Shown here: positions 28,601-41,208 of the stretch, one piece after another
Numbering within the stretch: the stretch's first letter is position 1
How the letters are laid out: the number at the start of each line of letters is the position of its first letter
Made by a program: the position numbers and the translations under genes
DNA from: Manihot esculenta
Lineage: Eukaryota > Streptophyta > Magnoliopsida > Malpighiales > Euphorbiaceae
Assembly: GCF_001659605.2 (NCBI RefSeq)
Contig: NC_035166.2
Location: 20,439,225 to 20,503,224 of the forward strand
Length of the DNA stretch: 64,000 bases
Direction: 5' to 3'
The notes under the pieces: generated by a model
Told to the model about the DNA's origin: nothing
Databases searched by the model: none
The model's input: the letters and a program-made list of their open reading frames with translations, nothing else

Positions 28601-31027
28601 TCATCAGTTATTTTTTCTTGAGAAACGGAGGTGATAAGAAAATGAAGAATTAGACTAAGGACTTTAACCTTGGCTCTAATGAAGGAGAAGTAGAGAGTAG
28701 GTTCAACCCTTGGATTTCAAATCATAAAGGAGGAGGAGAAGAAGAAGAATAGCTTGAGACTACAGCTCACAGCATTGGTACTCAGATCCACAAGAGAAAA
28801 TAGCTTTGGGGTTTCAAACAACTAGCTTTGCGAAGGAGGAGGAGAATATGAAAGGTGAAAACTAAGAATTTTTATTTTTTGGCTTTGATACCATGTTAAA
28901 GTTTAGAGAAAAAAAGAAAAAGGGAACAAGAAGAAAGAGAGGGAGAGAGGAACAAACACAAAGGCTACATCTTTCATTCACATCACTTGCTGCTTAATAC
29001 ATAAGCTTTCATATTTATAATTGAAAGATACAAAATATAGTTCCACAAATTACTCCTAAATTATTGATTTTGGTGATTGCATAAATTAAGGAGATTTGTC
29101 TTCCATTATCTCTTGAATTATGGAGATAACTTATCCCTATATTAATGAGAAATCTTCACCTTTAAATAAAGGAAATCTCATCAATCCTAATATTTTCTAT
29201 AGGTTAATAGACGTTTGCTATAGAACCATGGCGTGGGTTTGTGAGAATCTGAAGGATTATGGATAAAGGATCAGTTAAATAAAGTATAGCAGTAGGTTTA
29301 TGTGAGGTCGCTATGTTCTAATGGCAACAACTTGTTTATCAAAGGATCGGTGTATGTAGAGCCTCTATGATGTTTCAAACAGCATCAAGTGAAATGCAAA
29401 TGTTAGAAGAACATCAGTTTTTGCTTAAATAATATCATAAGCCTTAGATTATCATTTGTTACGCAATCTTAACCCTTAGATTATCATTTGTTTCTTAGTT
29501 AATTACATGCCAGTTTGCGACCTGTGGGCATTTGTTCTGATCCCTTAAGTTGGTTTAATGAGTTTAACAAGGCCATAAGGAAACTATTTGGAGGTAATTT
29601 GTAAGTTTTGATTGTGGTGCATATATTTAAGTTTTCGATTTGGTTCACCATATCTAACAAATGAAGTCTTATTTACCTATTACATTCCACACTCAAATAA
29701 ATATTCCAAAAACTGTCTGCCAGATTTTTCCCTTTATTAAAGCTTGAAGCCACATCTTCATGTATTCAACCATAAATTTATAAACAATTCAGAAAATCAA
29801 TTTAAAGCAATTAAAATTCCACCAGAAACAATACCTATAGACTCCCATCATATTCGGTGTTCCAAACTGCATGGTTATCAGCATACATATAGTTTCCAAA
29901 TAATAAAAATCTCAAAGTTTGTTAGTCAGGAATCCTGTATTTTTCGGACATGGATTTCACTTTGCTTGGGCAGTAGACATGTTATGTATTTTTGGTGTGA
30001 TGATCTGGAGTTTCATATCCATTTAGATACTTGCTAGTCTCCATTCATCTTGCTGTTTTTTTTTTCTCCCCTTGCTGGTCTCATTCAAGTTCATCTATTT
30101 TCTGCATGACAGGGCCATATTGAAACAGATGTAACAAATGCTACATACTGTGTCTACAACTCTGATGTTGCAACTGGTTATGGAGTTGGTGCTTTCTTAT
30201 TTCTTCTTTCAAGTGAATCACTATTAATGGGTGTGACAAAGTGCATGTGTTTTGGAAGACCATTAAACCCAGGCGGAAATCGAGCTTGGTCCATCATCTA
30301 TTTTGTCTCATCATGGTGAGAATTATCATCTGCAATTGTACAATATTCTCGCACAAATTTTGATGAGGGAATCCTGTCTGAAAGATTGGCACATTTACAA
30401 TCAACATTTAGATTATTTTTTGCTTTCTGGAGCTCCCTTTCCTTTAAACTGCTTTCTGGGGATCCTCGCATGTGTAAATGATGAAATCAGTAGTGTCATA
30501 AAATGACATTTGTCACTTAAGGCGGAGAAGGCATATGTCACCAAGTCCATTTTCTGCGGTGGGAGTAGACTCATATTTGCTAGTGGTCAACAACTGGGAT
30601 TGGTACAAAATTAACTATTTGCTAAGGATCCTTATCATTCCTGGAACTAATTATTCTTTTACAATTGCAATTGAAACTAATAATTGCAGTGGCAGAAAGT
30701 CTTGTTTAATGTTCAAGGTGTTCTTTGTTTGAGACTGTTTCCATCTTCTGCATCTGCAGGTTGACTTTTCTGGTTGCAGAAGCATGTCTAATTGCAGGTG
30801 CAACAAAAAATGCATACCACACGAAGTACCGAGGAATGATATATGCTCAAAATTTCTCATGTGAAACATTGCGGAAAGGTGTTTTTGTCGCTGGAGCAGT
30901 GTTTGCTGTTGCAACAATGGTTCTTAATGTATACTACTACATGTATTTCTCCAAGGCTACTGCCCCTCAGGCAACCCAAAAAGCAAATCGTGCAAGTTCA
31001 CACGTTGGGATGACTGGATACGCTTAA
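27471..31027 (+). CDS. DUF1218 family membrane protein (MWL/Fb34-like), 3 exons, 190 aa
   Basis: Exons 27471-27572, 30113-30315 and 30760-31027, joined in phase with GT-AG sites (GTT|GTATGC, ATG|GTGAGA; acceptors GACAG and TGCAG). The product starts [13 protein letters not shown] with a first membrane segment (about 8-28). Three further hydrophobic segments follow: [34 protein letters not shown] and [20 protein letters not shown]. Conserved family Cys residues occur in YCVYNSD, CMCFGR and [13 protein letters not shown]1218 proteins include Arabidopsis MODIFYING WALL LIGNIN and DEAL proteins and cotton Fb34. They are four-pass membrane proteins of the secretory system, linked to wall lignification and leaf symmetry. 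Which subgroup this belongs to is uncertain. Intron 1 is 2540 bp and holds a TRIM-like element. Confidence 0.92.
28149..29205 (-). mobile_element. TRIM-like LTR element in intron 1 of the DUF1218 gene
   Basis: Two direct repeats of about 260-290 bp (about 28149-28430 and 28893-29205) are roughly 80-90% alike by eye, both with the block GTTCCACAAATTACTC. Between them, next to the second repeat, the minus strand reads TGGTATCAAAGCC, an initiator tRNA-Met primer site. So the element runs on the minus strand with LTR, primer site, a short non-coding centre and LTR, about 1 kb in all: the layout of a terminal-repeat retrotransposon in miniature. Ends and target duplication are not resolved. Confidence 0.65.
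28568..28595. repeat. (TA)n microsatellite
   Basis: About 14 TA units in intron 1 of the DUF1218 gene, inside the TRIM-like element. Confidence 0.8.
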
Positions 31028-34021
31028 AACCACCTACGAGACCAGATAACTAAGTTTGCTTCATGATATTTTGAGTTCTGCTGGTGATTGTATTGTATGA
31101 TTCTACTGTTGTGCTTATCTAGTGATATGTTATCGAGTTTATGATTTGTGAACCCTAAATATAGAAAATTTTCATCGAGAAACTAAGGCTCAGAAAATGA
31201 ACTCCAGGGTTAGTCTTATCAAAGCGCAAGCAAGATTAGTGTGAAGTGGCCATGGCTGAATCCGGGAGCATTTGCCCCTTGGTATATGGTGATGCTTGAA
31301 TGCTATCAGTTGGGGTACAAAAATCCATTTCAATTAGGCAATTACAGCCAAACACTTCAATTCGCCTCCTGAAATCTCAGGGCTTTTCCAGCATCACTTC
31401 AATTAATTTAATTTCTATGTTGAGGCATGATTAAGAGGTACAGTGAGGATGAATCCTTCACATGTAGTAAGGGGAACTAAGACAAGAGTATTCCTGAAAA
31501 CGTCAGACAACAGGTAAACAAAGTTGGAACCAATTATATAGAATCAGTAGCCAGTACTACGAGTTGAAGACCACAAAACCGAGGATACCAAGTGAAGCAA
31601 ATATTGGTACTCCTCAATTTTGGCCTCTTATTTCAGTTTCACTGTGAGGGGTGATACTGATACATGCCAAGCACTGTCACATGATAAACTAAACATTATG
31701 GGTGTAAATTGCTTGGACAACCAAACTAATAAGATCTTGAGCGAGGACTCGTACCTCAGCAGCAGCTTAGATACAATTTCAGAGCGAGTATCCAACCCAT
31801 ATCAGGGGCAAAGTTAGGAGTTGGACCCATTACTCTTTATATCTTTGCAAAAACCAAAAAACACAGAGGATTGTTCGTTGGGCCTACCAAGTTGGGTTAC
31901 CTCTAATTGAAGCAAATTGTTTTCTCCGCCCATAAATAGCAACAAATTTCAAGACCAGGCTGTCATGACGAGTACCATTTTTCTTGAAAAATAACAAACA
32001 TTAACAGCTAAACCCATTCACGATATTCCTCAAAGCACTTCCCTTTCTTTCTTTCTTTCCCTTTTTTTTGCGTTTTTTGAGGAAATTGTTATTTTCGGGC
32101 ATTAAGAATAAATACTAGCAATGGACTTGTCAGAAGGTGATACACTGACTCATCAACAAACATACACATAAATGAGATTGAATTGAAACTAAAGAGAAAA
32201 AAGAAAGTATGAGATAATAACAGGATTTTGAGATAATCCTTCACGTGCTCCTGCGTAGGCAACATCAATGACAAGACCACCAGAATGGCCAAACCCATCT
32301 TGTTTCCGTAGTGTGTTACCAATCGAAAGCAACATGTTGCTGTGTGGGGTCGTCTTCTTTCATAAAAATTCCTCTAACCAAATTGGGCTACAATCATCTT
32401 GGCAATTACCCACTTTCTAAAACATAGAAACTTGCAATGGCTAACCTGAAAATCCCACCTGACCCACCACCCTCCCATCCATTCAGCTTAACAATTCTTT
32501 CCAAAACAGGATCTCCATGAATCAGAAACAAACAATCAATTATCTAATCTCTAATTAACTTGGGTTGATGTCATTTTCAGACAAAGGGGCCATCGTACAT
32601 TGTAATGATGGTTTGATGCAGGGAATTCTAATTGACTGAAATGTGTACAATATATAACATTGGAAAGGGGTTGATTCGTTGTGCAGGAGTATCATAATTG
32701 TTGACCTTACAAATTCAATTTACTCATTAGAAGGAATGGGAGAGGAAAATGGCAAGAAGAAATTGGCCAAATGGCTCTAGTACAGGCCAAGAAGAAAATG
32801 GCAACAGGGTAAACAGGATTTTAATTAGATTTCATAAAAGGGCAAAATATATACAAATTGTAAAAGGTAAAGGACACACAGAGGAGTACAAAATCCAAGT
32901 ATAAGCTTTAAAGTTCTTTACTTTATTGCCTGCAAATGATCAGAATAGCCTTTTTTTTTCTTTTCTTTTCTTTTCTTTTCTATTATAGCTATCTCTATCT
33001 GGGACATGGACTTGGAGTTGGGTCCAAATTAATTCTTTGCCTTTTTACTCTTTTTCTTTTTCAGTGACAGACCAAAACAAAACCAACTTTTTTTTAATGC
33101 TCATTGAAGACGAGAAATTGTTTTAAGCAGCAGAGTTCAAACTCTGATGACAGTAATTCACATTCCCATACTACCCCTATTTTGGTATGGAATTTACTAC
33201 AATGGACAGCAGGGTGGGTCTTGTCTCATTGTATTGTTCCTCGGATATCCAGGATTGTTTATTTACAGTAGCAGCTTTGAGATTTTCTCATGTTTGCTTA
33301 GTCTTGTCTATTTATTGCAATGGAAATGACATTTCCTTAATTCATCTTTAATTGTCTGTCAGTATTCTCTTCAAATTTTCACCAGCAAAAATCACTTTGC
33401 CCAACATTTTATTTATTTCTTCTTTTCCTAATATTCTTGTTTCAAAACTGTTTTCTTTTTCTCTTTTTATTTTTTCAAAGAGATAAATTTTAGGAGACGT
33501 AGGATCAGAGTCAAATTTAGATTATCAATCACATACAATTAAACTAGCCCAAATAACAGTAAAACCCAGCTCACAGAGATCTAAGCTCAGTGCAAAACGA
33601 TTCACAACCCAATCAAATTATGAATACAATCACATACAAAAATCAATAAAGAATAGTAATCAGCTCAAATTTGATGAGCGAACACTAAATCATATTAATA
33701 AAAATATTTAATTTTGAGATTCGATTGCGAATTCAAAACTCAAAATTAAACTAATTATGCAAAATTACCACAATCAATCCCAACACATAAAGAGTAGAAG
33801 GTCTAGAGAGATGAAGGGTGTATCTACACTTTAGTCACAGAAATAATTTAACCAAGCTTGAATCTAATTAAAGTAAAGCATGTGAAAGAGTTTGTATAGG
33901 ATAGTGTCTCTGAGTTTTCTGTTTTTAATTCATGTTTATTTTATTGAATGCTCTCAATCTCATATCACCACTATTTAAATACCATGTGATTCTGCTTCTA
34001 CTCCTTCACATGTGAATCTGT

Positions 34022-34100
<79 letters not shown>

Positions 34101-35179
34101 CATTGATTTCTCGTTTGGGTTAAAAAAAGTCCTATTCTTTTTAGCCCTTCTTGTGAAAATTGGTTGTATAATTGTAGATATTATATATTGGGTTAGATTT
34201 TTCATTCAAACATAATTTGATTTATAAATAAAGAAATACTAGTTCCAACGACTTCCTAAGTCGTCCTTTTTTAATAATTAAAAATGGAAGGTGCAAATTA
34301 GGGGAAGCAAAAAAAAAAAAGAAAGAAGAAATTCGGAGCAAATAGAGAGAGAAGTAAAAATCACAGGAAGGCATCAGAGTTTACAAACCAAGATTTGTAC
34401 GGACGACATTCGTTGAGACACGATTTGCTTGTTAAACACAGCCAATATCTCCAACACCGCCGCGAGATTCCCGGCTAGCCTCGGCCTAATCCCCTCTTTT
34501 CAATTTTTCCCTTTTTTTTTTTAGTTCAGTCATGTGCTTAGCGCGTGCTGTGAATTTTTTTACATGTCAAGCTTTGTTTTTGGCCGCTTACAATTAGGGG
34601 AGATACAGTTTTTGGAGTTTAAATTGTCCAAAATTATACTAATGAATTAATTAATTATATTCCTCTAATTTATTTTTATTTTATGTAATTACTTTCTATA
34701 ATAAATTAGTTTAACATTTGAAACCCAAAATTATTCTGTCAAACAAAATTCAAATATTCGAAGGCATTGGTGATTGCTGATTACAAAAGAGGCACGTAGT
34801 CAATGGGAGTTGATGAGTAATATATATATATATATAATATTATTTGGGTAATTTGATGAATTACAAAATGAATAGCTAGTTTCTGCCATTTCCCTCATCA
34901 CGTGGCCCACTGTGCCCGTGGCTGCATCTACCACTCTCCTTCATTTGCCCAAATTAGCCGTCACTTCTTCACTTATACCTAAACCTCACACAGAGAGCCA
35001 TTGCTGTGTACTGTGCACTTCAACAATCCAAACCTCTTTCTTCAAACACAGCCACCTCTATTTTCTTGAAGGAAAAATACTCTATTCAAACTTTTTCTTT
35101 TCTTTATTTGAATATAAATTGAGAGTGGGGTTTTTGGTGGGTTAAATTTCATTTTCTTTTATGTGGGTTAACAAGCGAT
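31028..35179. other. Intergenic spacer between the DUF1218 and CLE genes
   Basis: The first 150 bp are likely 3' UTR. The rest is AT-rich with no frame or RNA gene that I recognise. A long (TA)n run is at 34025-34099. Pyrimidine runs are at 32040-32070 and 32950-32990. The last 300 bp (from about 34880) become less AT-rich and are the likely promoter and 5' UTR of the CLE gene. Confidence 0.55.
34025..34099. repeat. (TA)n microsatellite, about 37 units
   Basis: Uninterrupted alternating TA for about 75 bp. The YIYIYI reading frames on both strands here are artefacts. Confidence 0.95.
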
Positions 35180-35494
35180 ATGTCGTTTGCCAGCTCCAGG
35201 AGATCAATCATGTACTCTTCTTCTCTGGTAGCACTGGTGGTTTTCCTCATTTTCATGTTGCAGATTTGGGTGTGCAGTGATTGCAAGGCAGGAGCTATAA
35301 GGATTTTTCCAGACAATGGCATGCCTTCAAAGTTGAAACACAGAAATATCACCACTACAGATAATAAGGCAACCAAACAAGACCTTCTCCGTAAGTTCTT
35401 CAATGGAAGGGCGTCCAGTTTCAACAGCAGTAAGAAAGGTTTCGAAGAGAACAAACGAAGAGTACCCAGTTGCCCAGATCCTCTCCACAACTAG
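35180..35494 (+). CDS. CLE-type secreted peptide precursor (104 aa) with Cys in the core motif
   Basis: An intronless frame starting MSFASSRRSIMYSSS. It has a hydrophobic signal/anchor (about 12-32), a variable basic middle, and ends exactly with RRVPSCPDPLHN, preceded by a Lys/Arg-rich KGFEENK. Layout and length match CLAVATA3/ESR (CLE) prepropeptides, cut to a 12-13-residue ligand for LRR receptor kinases in the apoplast. The known consensus is R-x-x-P-x-G-P-D/N-P-x-H-N/H. Here the near-invariant Gly at motif position 6 is Cys (TGC; one base from GGC). A second ATG (codon 11) is a possible start; it still precedes the hydrophobic core. An overlapping frame starts upstream at 35161. Family call is likely; bioactivity with Cys is unknown. 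Confidence 0.75.
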   Translation: MSFASSRRSIMYSSSLVALVVFLIFMLQIWVCSDCKAGAIRIFPDNGMPSKLKHRNITTTDNKATKQDLLRKFFNGRASSFNSSKKGFEENKRRVPSCPDPLHN

Positions 35495-38400
35495 TATAAT
35501 TACTCAATTTCATTTTTTTTTTCAGTCTTATCCAAAATACCCACGTTTTTCTTTTCATTTTAGAGCTAGTTATTCTGATTAATTTTTGTAATTTTAGAGG
35601 GGAAAACGAGGGTATTTTGGCATCTTTTAATCTTTTTTTTTTTAAGTTTTTGTATGGAGGAACGATAATGAAATGGATTGTCATATCATATGATATGTAT
35701 AGAATCTGAGAATTTTGTTTTATAAATGATTAACAGTGGAAGCTTTATATTTTCTTGATCGCTGTACGTACAACTTTTTGGATCCTTTCTAGCTAGTTAC
35801 TCTTTTCTGTTGAGTACAGTTCAGAAGAAGGCGATGAAGGAGGAGGAAGAAGAAGCAATGAATGTAATCACAGGGACTTGAATAATACAAAAAGATTCTG
35901 TTTTTAGCTTTCTTCATTCTTTTCCTTATTGCACAGCAGTAGAAGATTTTCTCTTCTTTTCTTTTCTCTTAGTACAGCGAGTCATGGCTTTAAACAGTGA
36001 TGAGTTACCAGTTTCCAGCGTTTGGTAAATTCTTGCAGGATTGGTGTTTACCTCAAAGGGTAAGTTTTTTCTTTAACTTGCGCTTCCATATCTAATAAAA
36101 ATCCATTGTACAATTGATTAATGTATCATACAGCAGCTTCGATAAAATCATCTAATCCGTAGACTCTTTTTGCAGGTGGCAGGCGTTGACTCCTGCTGCC
36201 CAATATAACAGTTGATTTAAAACAAACAAACATCAATTATATTAATTAGAGGTTAATTACGAAGTGGGTATCAGATTATTAATTATTTAGACTGCAATAA
36301 GTTTTAAGTTAAGAGAGAACAGAAAAAGGCACAGTAGTTGAAATGGTTGAAACGTAAAATTGAGAAACTGGACATGCATATTTATTTTGGGCGTTGCTAC
36401 TTGCAGTTAGCTTTTCGTCTCTTTTTGGAAAAAGCACGTAAAGACAAGTGATTATCAATTGCAGACAGTGAAAGGGCTACAACTCCCATATATATATATA
36501 TATAAACTCCAATAATTACAAGTTAATATAATTAAGCTTTATCTTATTATCAGAGTATTCTTTGGTCAAATTTTGCATATCACCCATGTTTAAAGAAAAG
36601 AATGTATTTAATCATTAAGTGTAAAAATAGAAAAGAAAGAGAGAAAATGAGAAGAAAGAATCTTTAGAAAAGGGTAAGAGTGTTTTGTATTTAGCGTAAG
36701 GAAACAAAAGAGGGTGAGTCTCGTAGTCTGGGGATATTGGGGAGAGATTAGGAAATAGAGAGAAAGAGCAGAAACCAATGTGAGAAAGCGCCACGTATTA
36801 TGCGGCGGAAGAAGTTTTAAAAAAAAGCTGCAAGTGATTTTGTAGCCGTGCTTTTTGTCTTGTAGTAATTTGGATTTGGAATCTAAATCACTCTCTTCTT
36901 TTCTTCTCTGTTTCCTTTGCTCATCATCAAATTTTATCTCCCAATTCTCAATTATGTATATGGTTCAATTCTGTAAGAAGTTTAGTTAATTGTTTTTATT
37001 TCAATCTTATTTAAATAATTTTTATGGGTGAACTTAGCTTGTAATAATTGCATAATTATTGAATTTTGGAGGTTCCAAATTCATCTCTCTTTAGTCTTTA
37101 TTATTATTCTTGTGGAGTTGCAGATGGGCCAGCCGAAAGCCCTAAGTAGTCTCATCAAATGATGGGTATGAGTGTGTTCAATAATTGATGGGCCAATCCG
37201 AAAAGCCCTAACAAGTGGATTAGCCATAATCTTATCCAATTATTAACAAATCCCCATAGTCTGATTTAATTTAATAATGGTTAAAACTTAAATTTTTTAT
37301 AAAAAAAATAATAAAGCATATATACTTATTGCAATATAAACATTTTATTTTATTAAGTTTATTCTACTATCAATCGAGCTTTCTTTTTTTAACCAATCTA
37401 AGTTTATTCTACTCTTCAGACTGATTATCTTTAATTAATCAAGTCTTTTCTTATTAAAAAAAAGTTTAAGAAAGTATGAATTCAAATTTTAATCAAATAC
37501 AAGATAATAATAGTTAAAAATTAAGTACTTTAAAATAACAACGCTAACTTTATTATTAGAAATTCATATTCATCTAATGTTTTATCTCTATTTAAAATTT
37601 AAAATTATATTAGAAAATAAAATATTTAATTTTAAACTATAAATTTCAGAACTTAGAATTTAAAATCTAAATCTATAATCCAAATACAACCTTAATTTTA
37701 TTTCATATTAACTTGATAAATTCAATAATTATGATACTTTTATGTGTCTTTAAATTTATTGTTTTATTAATTTTAAGGAGTGTTTGGATTACAGAGATGG
37801 AAACATGGGATAATTAGAATTCAATAATAAGACAATTAACTTATTTTTTAGGAAAAGTTACATTTTAGTTTTTGAATGTATAACAAAATTAATAGATATA
37901 TCTCTTTATTTTTAGAATTGAATCTTTTTAGCTTTTGAGTTTTAATTCAGTCTAAAATCAATAGTTTTAATTCAGTCTAAAATCAATCATTTTATCTGAG
38001 ATTCACATAATTAAAAATAAAATATTTTATTTTATTTTTAAAAATATCCTTATTTTATTTCCCCTCTCCTCCTTTCTTCCTCTTCCTTTTCCTTCTCCTT
38101 TTTATCTCAAACTCACAACACTGCTCAGCCATTTCTTCCTCCCTCCTTAATCTTAAATCCACCTTTCTCACGCTACTTCTTTCCAAAAAAAAAAAGAGAA
38201 AGGACTTCTTTTGCTATTAAAGAAAATTCATTGATTGCATTGAATTACAAGGCCCACTGGCTCAACTATTGGGATACCAAATATAAAAATAGGCTTATGC
38301 CCAATTAAGAAGAAACAAACGTGGCATTGCAACTCGGTCTAAATAGAAAAAACCCACGTACTAAAAATGGTTAACCCGGATCCAAGTAACGATCCAAAAC

Positions 38401-40300
38401 ATCATCCATGCAACACTACCTTCTTCTGCATGCACCAGTATCAACCACCGCCACTGTCACATATCCCTCGTTCCAATATCATCTGTCTGTGTTACATTGC
38501 CTGCGACGTGAAAATCAAGAAACAAATGAACGACTTTATTATTAAAAAATTCATATTATTTTAATAATTCATTAATATTGTTTTTGAGTTTATGGACCTG
38601 GTATGTATAGGCACACGTGCTCGAAAGTAATAGGCCTATGTTTTAATCAAACTGGTGTTGATTATTTCTTGGAAAGTAAAACCGGAAGTGCTGGCGAAAA
38701 GAAAAGACAATAGATCATAAGAAGCAATCAATAATCATACTAGGTAATCTTGTTAAATATTTTTATTTTATAGTTCATTCTTCAGAAACATCAACTGATA
38801 GTCAAAGAAACACACCGTAATTCGCTCTCCCATTGCCCCTCCAACTTGCGAGGAATTCCCAAAAAATAAAAAATTAAAAAACCTACGAATTTCTGCAGAC
38901 CTATACCTCTACATGATGTGGCTAATGGCTTTGGCAAATGGCTACGCTGCCACCTTCTTTATACATCACTATCACTCAATAATTGCTTTAATAATAACTA
39001 CACTATTTGTTTATTTATACATAAAGTTAAGGATAAAGTAAAAGGAAAAAAAAATAAAATTTCACTAAAAATCTTTCCGAGAAATATAATTTAAACAAAT
39101 AAAAGGCATTAATTAGAGATTCATATATGGTTTATATATATATCACAATTATTAAGGACAGCTCAGAAGCAACTGAAAAATGCCAAAATTTTGCAATCAT
39201 AAAAAGGCCAAGGAATCCATCAACAAATACTCAGTTATGCAAAACGGAGACTGCAACTGCACACTTCACCTATACATAGAAACCCCAAAAACCACTGGCG
39301 TTTTCCGTTGGCCGCCCACTGTCCAACTCCAAAACCACCTATTTTTCTATTTCCATTTTTATTATCATATCTCCAATTATTATCTTTGTTTTCAACTTAT
39401 TTTTATTTTTGGGTGCTCAATTTTTTACTCAATTAAAATTTATTTTGTAAGATATACAATTATAATATGGTAAAAATTGGTTTACTTGACTAGTAAATTT
39501 GAAAAGTGAAAAAAAAAAAAAAAAAGGGGAAAATATGTACGGACTCCGGAAAACCGGGAGTTATTTATTTATTTTTACATATACTGAGAAGCGAGGCATC
39601 GGAGTTGATTGATCGTCATTTTGAAGATGAGATGTGGCGATGCGGTTTTAGGTAGGAGCTCGTGCACTCCACGTGCCTCGTTCCAATGAACGTGTTTCTT
39701 TTGTTTGACTCCCACCTTTCATCAGCTGTCTCCTTCCTATTTGGCCTTCCTCTTTTCTTAAATTACCTTCATGCCCTTATTCCTCCCTACCTTAGCGATC
39801 AAGTACATTCTCCTTTTCTATTCTCATTTGGTGTAACTAGTAATATCCCAAAAATGATTATATCTAATTATCTGTAGTAAAAGTTCTCTTTTGAAAAAAT
39901 AAAAATTAATATATTTATATGAGCTGTTTTTTTAATATATTATTTTTGTTATGGAAAAAACTTATATAAAATGAATTTATATGAAACAGTATTTATGTGG
40001 GTAATATATTGTAATTTTATATTATAATATTTATAAATTGGGTCCAAATAAAAAATTTAAAAAGGTAAATGAAAATGGGGAGATTATGGTTGGGATGTAA
40101 AAAAGAAGTGCATGTAGGGCAAGTAGAATCCAAGAGTAAAGCCAAGAGAATCAGTGGCTTTTCCAAAGAGAGTACACTCCATTTTTCTACCTAACCAAGA
40201 AAAAAAAAAGGTTGGAACAAGACCCCTGGTTTTCTGCACTTTCTCACGACCACCACACCACTCCTTTGGAAACCGCTGCGCTTCCCCTCCTTACTCCACC
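35495..40300. other. Intergenic spacer between the CLE and LBD genes
   Basis: AT-rich, with no convincing gene. A short stretch at 37853-37930 resembles the terminal repeats of the foldback elements at 44165-46039 (TTACATTTTAGTTTTTGAATG compared with TTACTTTTTAGTCCTTGAGG), so it is probably a relic of that family. Around 37130-37210 two similar GATGGGCCA...AAAGCCCTAA blocks recur. 38130-38540 is less AT-rich but without a frame of note. Confidence 0.5.
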
Positions 40301-40301
40301 T

Positions 40302-40308
40302 TATATAC
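40302..40308 (+). promoter_or_regulatory. TATA box of the LBD gene
   Basis: TATATAC inside CCTTATATACGCC, 68 bp before the start codon and followed by a pyrimidine-rich 5' UTR. Confidence 0.5.
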
Positions 40309-40375
40309 GCCTCTCCCCGCCTGCCTCTCCACCTCCGTACATACTTCTCTCCCTTCTCCCTCCAAACCTTTCACC

Positions 40376-41208
40376 ATGAGGATGAGCTGCAATGGATGCA
40401 GGGTCTTACGAAAAGGTTGCAGCGATGACTGTACCATCAGACCTTGCCTCCAATGGATAAAATCTCCTGACTCTCAAGCCAATGCCACTCTCTTCTTGGC
40501 CAAGTTCTATGGCCGTGCTGGCCTCATCAATCTCATCGAGGCCGGTCCTCAACATCTCCGCCCTGGTAAATTGATTAACATTTCACTAGTTCAAATTAAT
40601 TTGTAGTTTATATCAGGAACCAATCAATGTGCATTCTTTTAAAAAAAAAATCATCTTTAATATTTCATGCAGCTGTTTTTAGGTCTCTGTTATATGAAGC
40701 TTGTGGGCGGATAGTGAATCCAGTGTATGGGTCGGTGGGGTTGCTTTGGTCTGGGAATTGGGTTCACTGCCAGGCAGCCGTTGATGCAGTTCTCAGAGGC
40801 ACACCGATCATGCAAATGCCTTCTGCTCCTGACGCACCACCACCAAACTTGATTGATCCTCTCAAAACCTATGACATTCGCCACGTCTCCAAGGACCACA
40901 ACTCCCTTGAACTCAACAAGGTTAACAATCAGACCCGCTTCAAAAGCCCTGTTATCAAACCCAGTTCCCCTTCAGATTCAATGTGCCGATTTAACCTTGG
41001 AGAGCTGAGCTTCGAACCGCTTGGTGAGCCTTGGCTGAGTCAGCTGACAAATGGGGATAGCAGCAGAGATGATGAGAGCATGTTCTCCGTCGAAACAGTG
41101 GAGGAGGATCCTGGTGAACCTAACTACGGTTTGAAATCCAATAGTCCAAGTGATGATGGGGATGAGATCGGTTTGGACCTCACTCTTGGTTTGGTTCCGG
41201 TGAAGTAG
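40376..41208 (+). CDS. LOB-domain protein, class II (LBD40/41/42 type), 241 aa, 2 exons
   Basis: Exons 40376-40565 and 40673-41208 join in phase (CCCTG|GTAAAT, GCAG|CTG). The product starts [15 protein letters not shown] with the LOB C-block C-X2-C-X6-C-X3-C (Cys5, 8, 15, 19), followed by the conserved [11 protein letters not shown] and the block [20 protein letters not shown] after the intron. The class I leucine-zipper spacing is absent. [17 protein letters not shown] is characteristic of the LBD40-42 subgroup rather than LBD37-39. The C-terminal LDLTLGL (231-237) is an EAR-type repression motif. These are nuclear, plant-specific transcription factors; class II members act mostly as repressors in metabolism and stress (LBD41 in hypoxia). 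An intron after the first 63 codons is typical of the family. The exact orthologue is not decided. Confidence 0.93.

Noticed and set aside
33975..34215. Frames with long Tyr-Ile runs
   Set aside because: Produced by the (TA)n microsatellite.
34912..35145. Plus-strand frame before the CLE gene
   Set aside because: No recognised content; lies in the probable promoter and 5' UTR.
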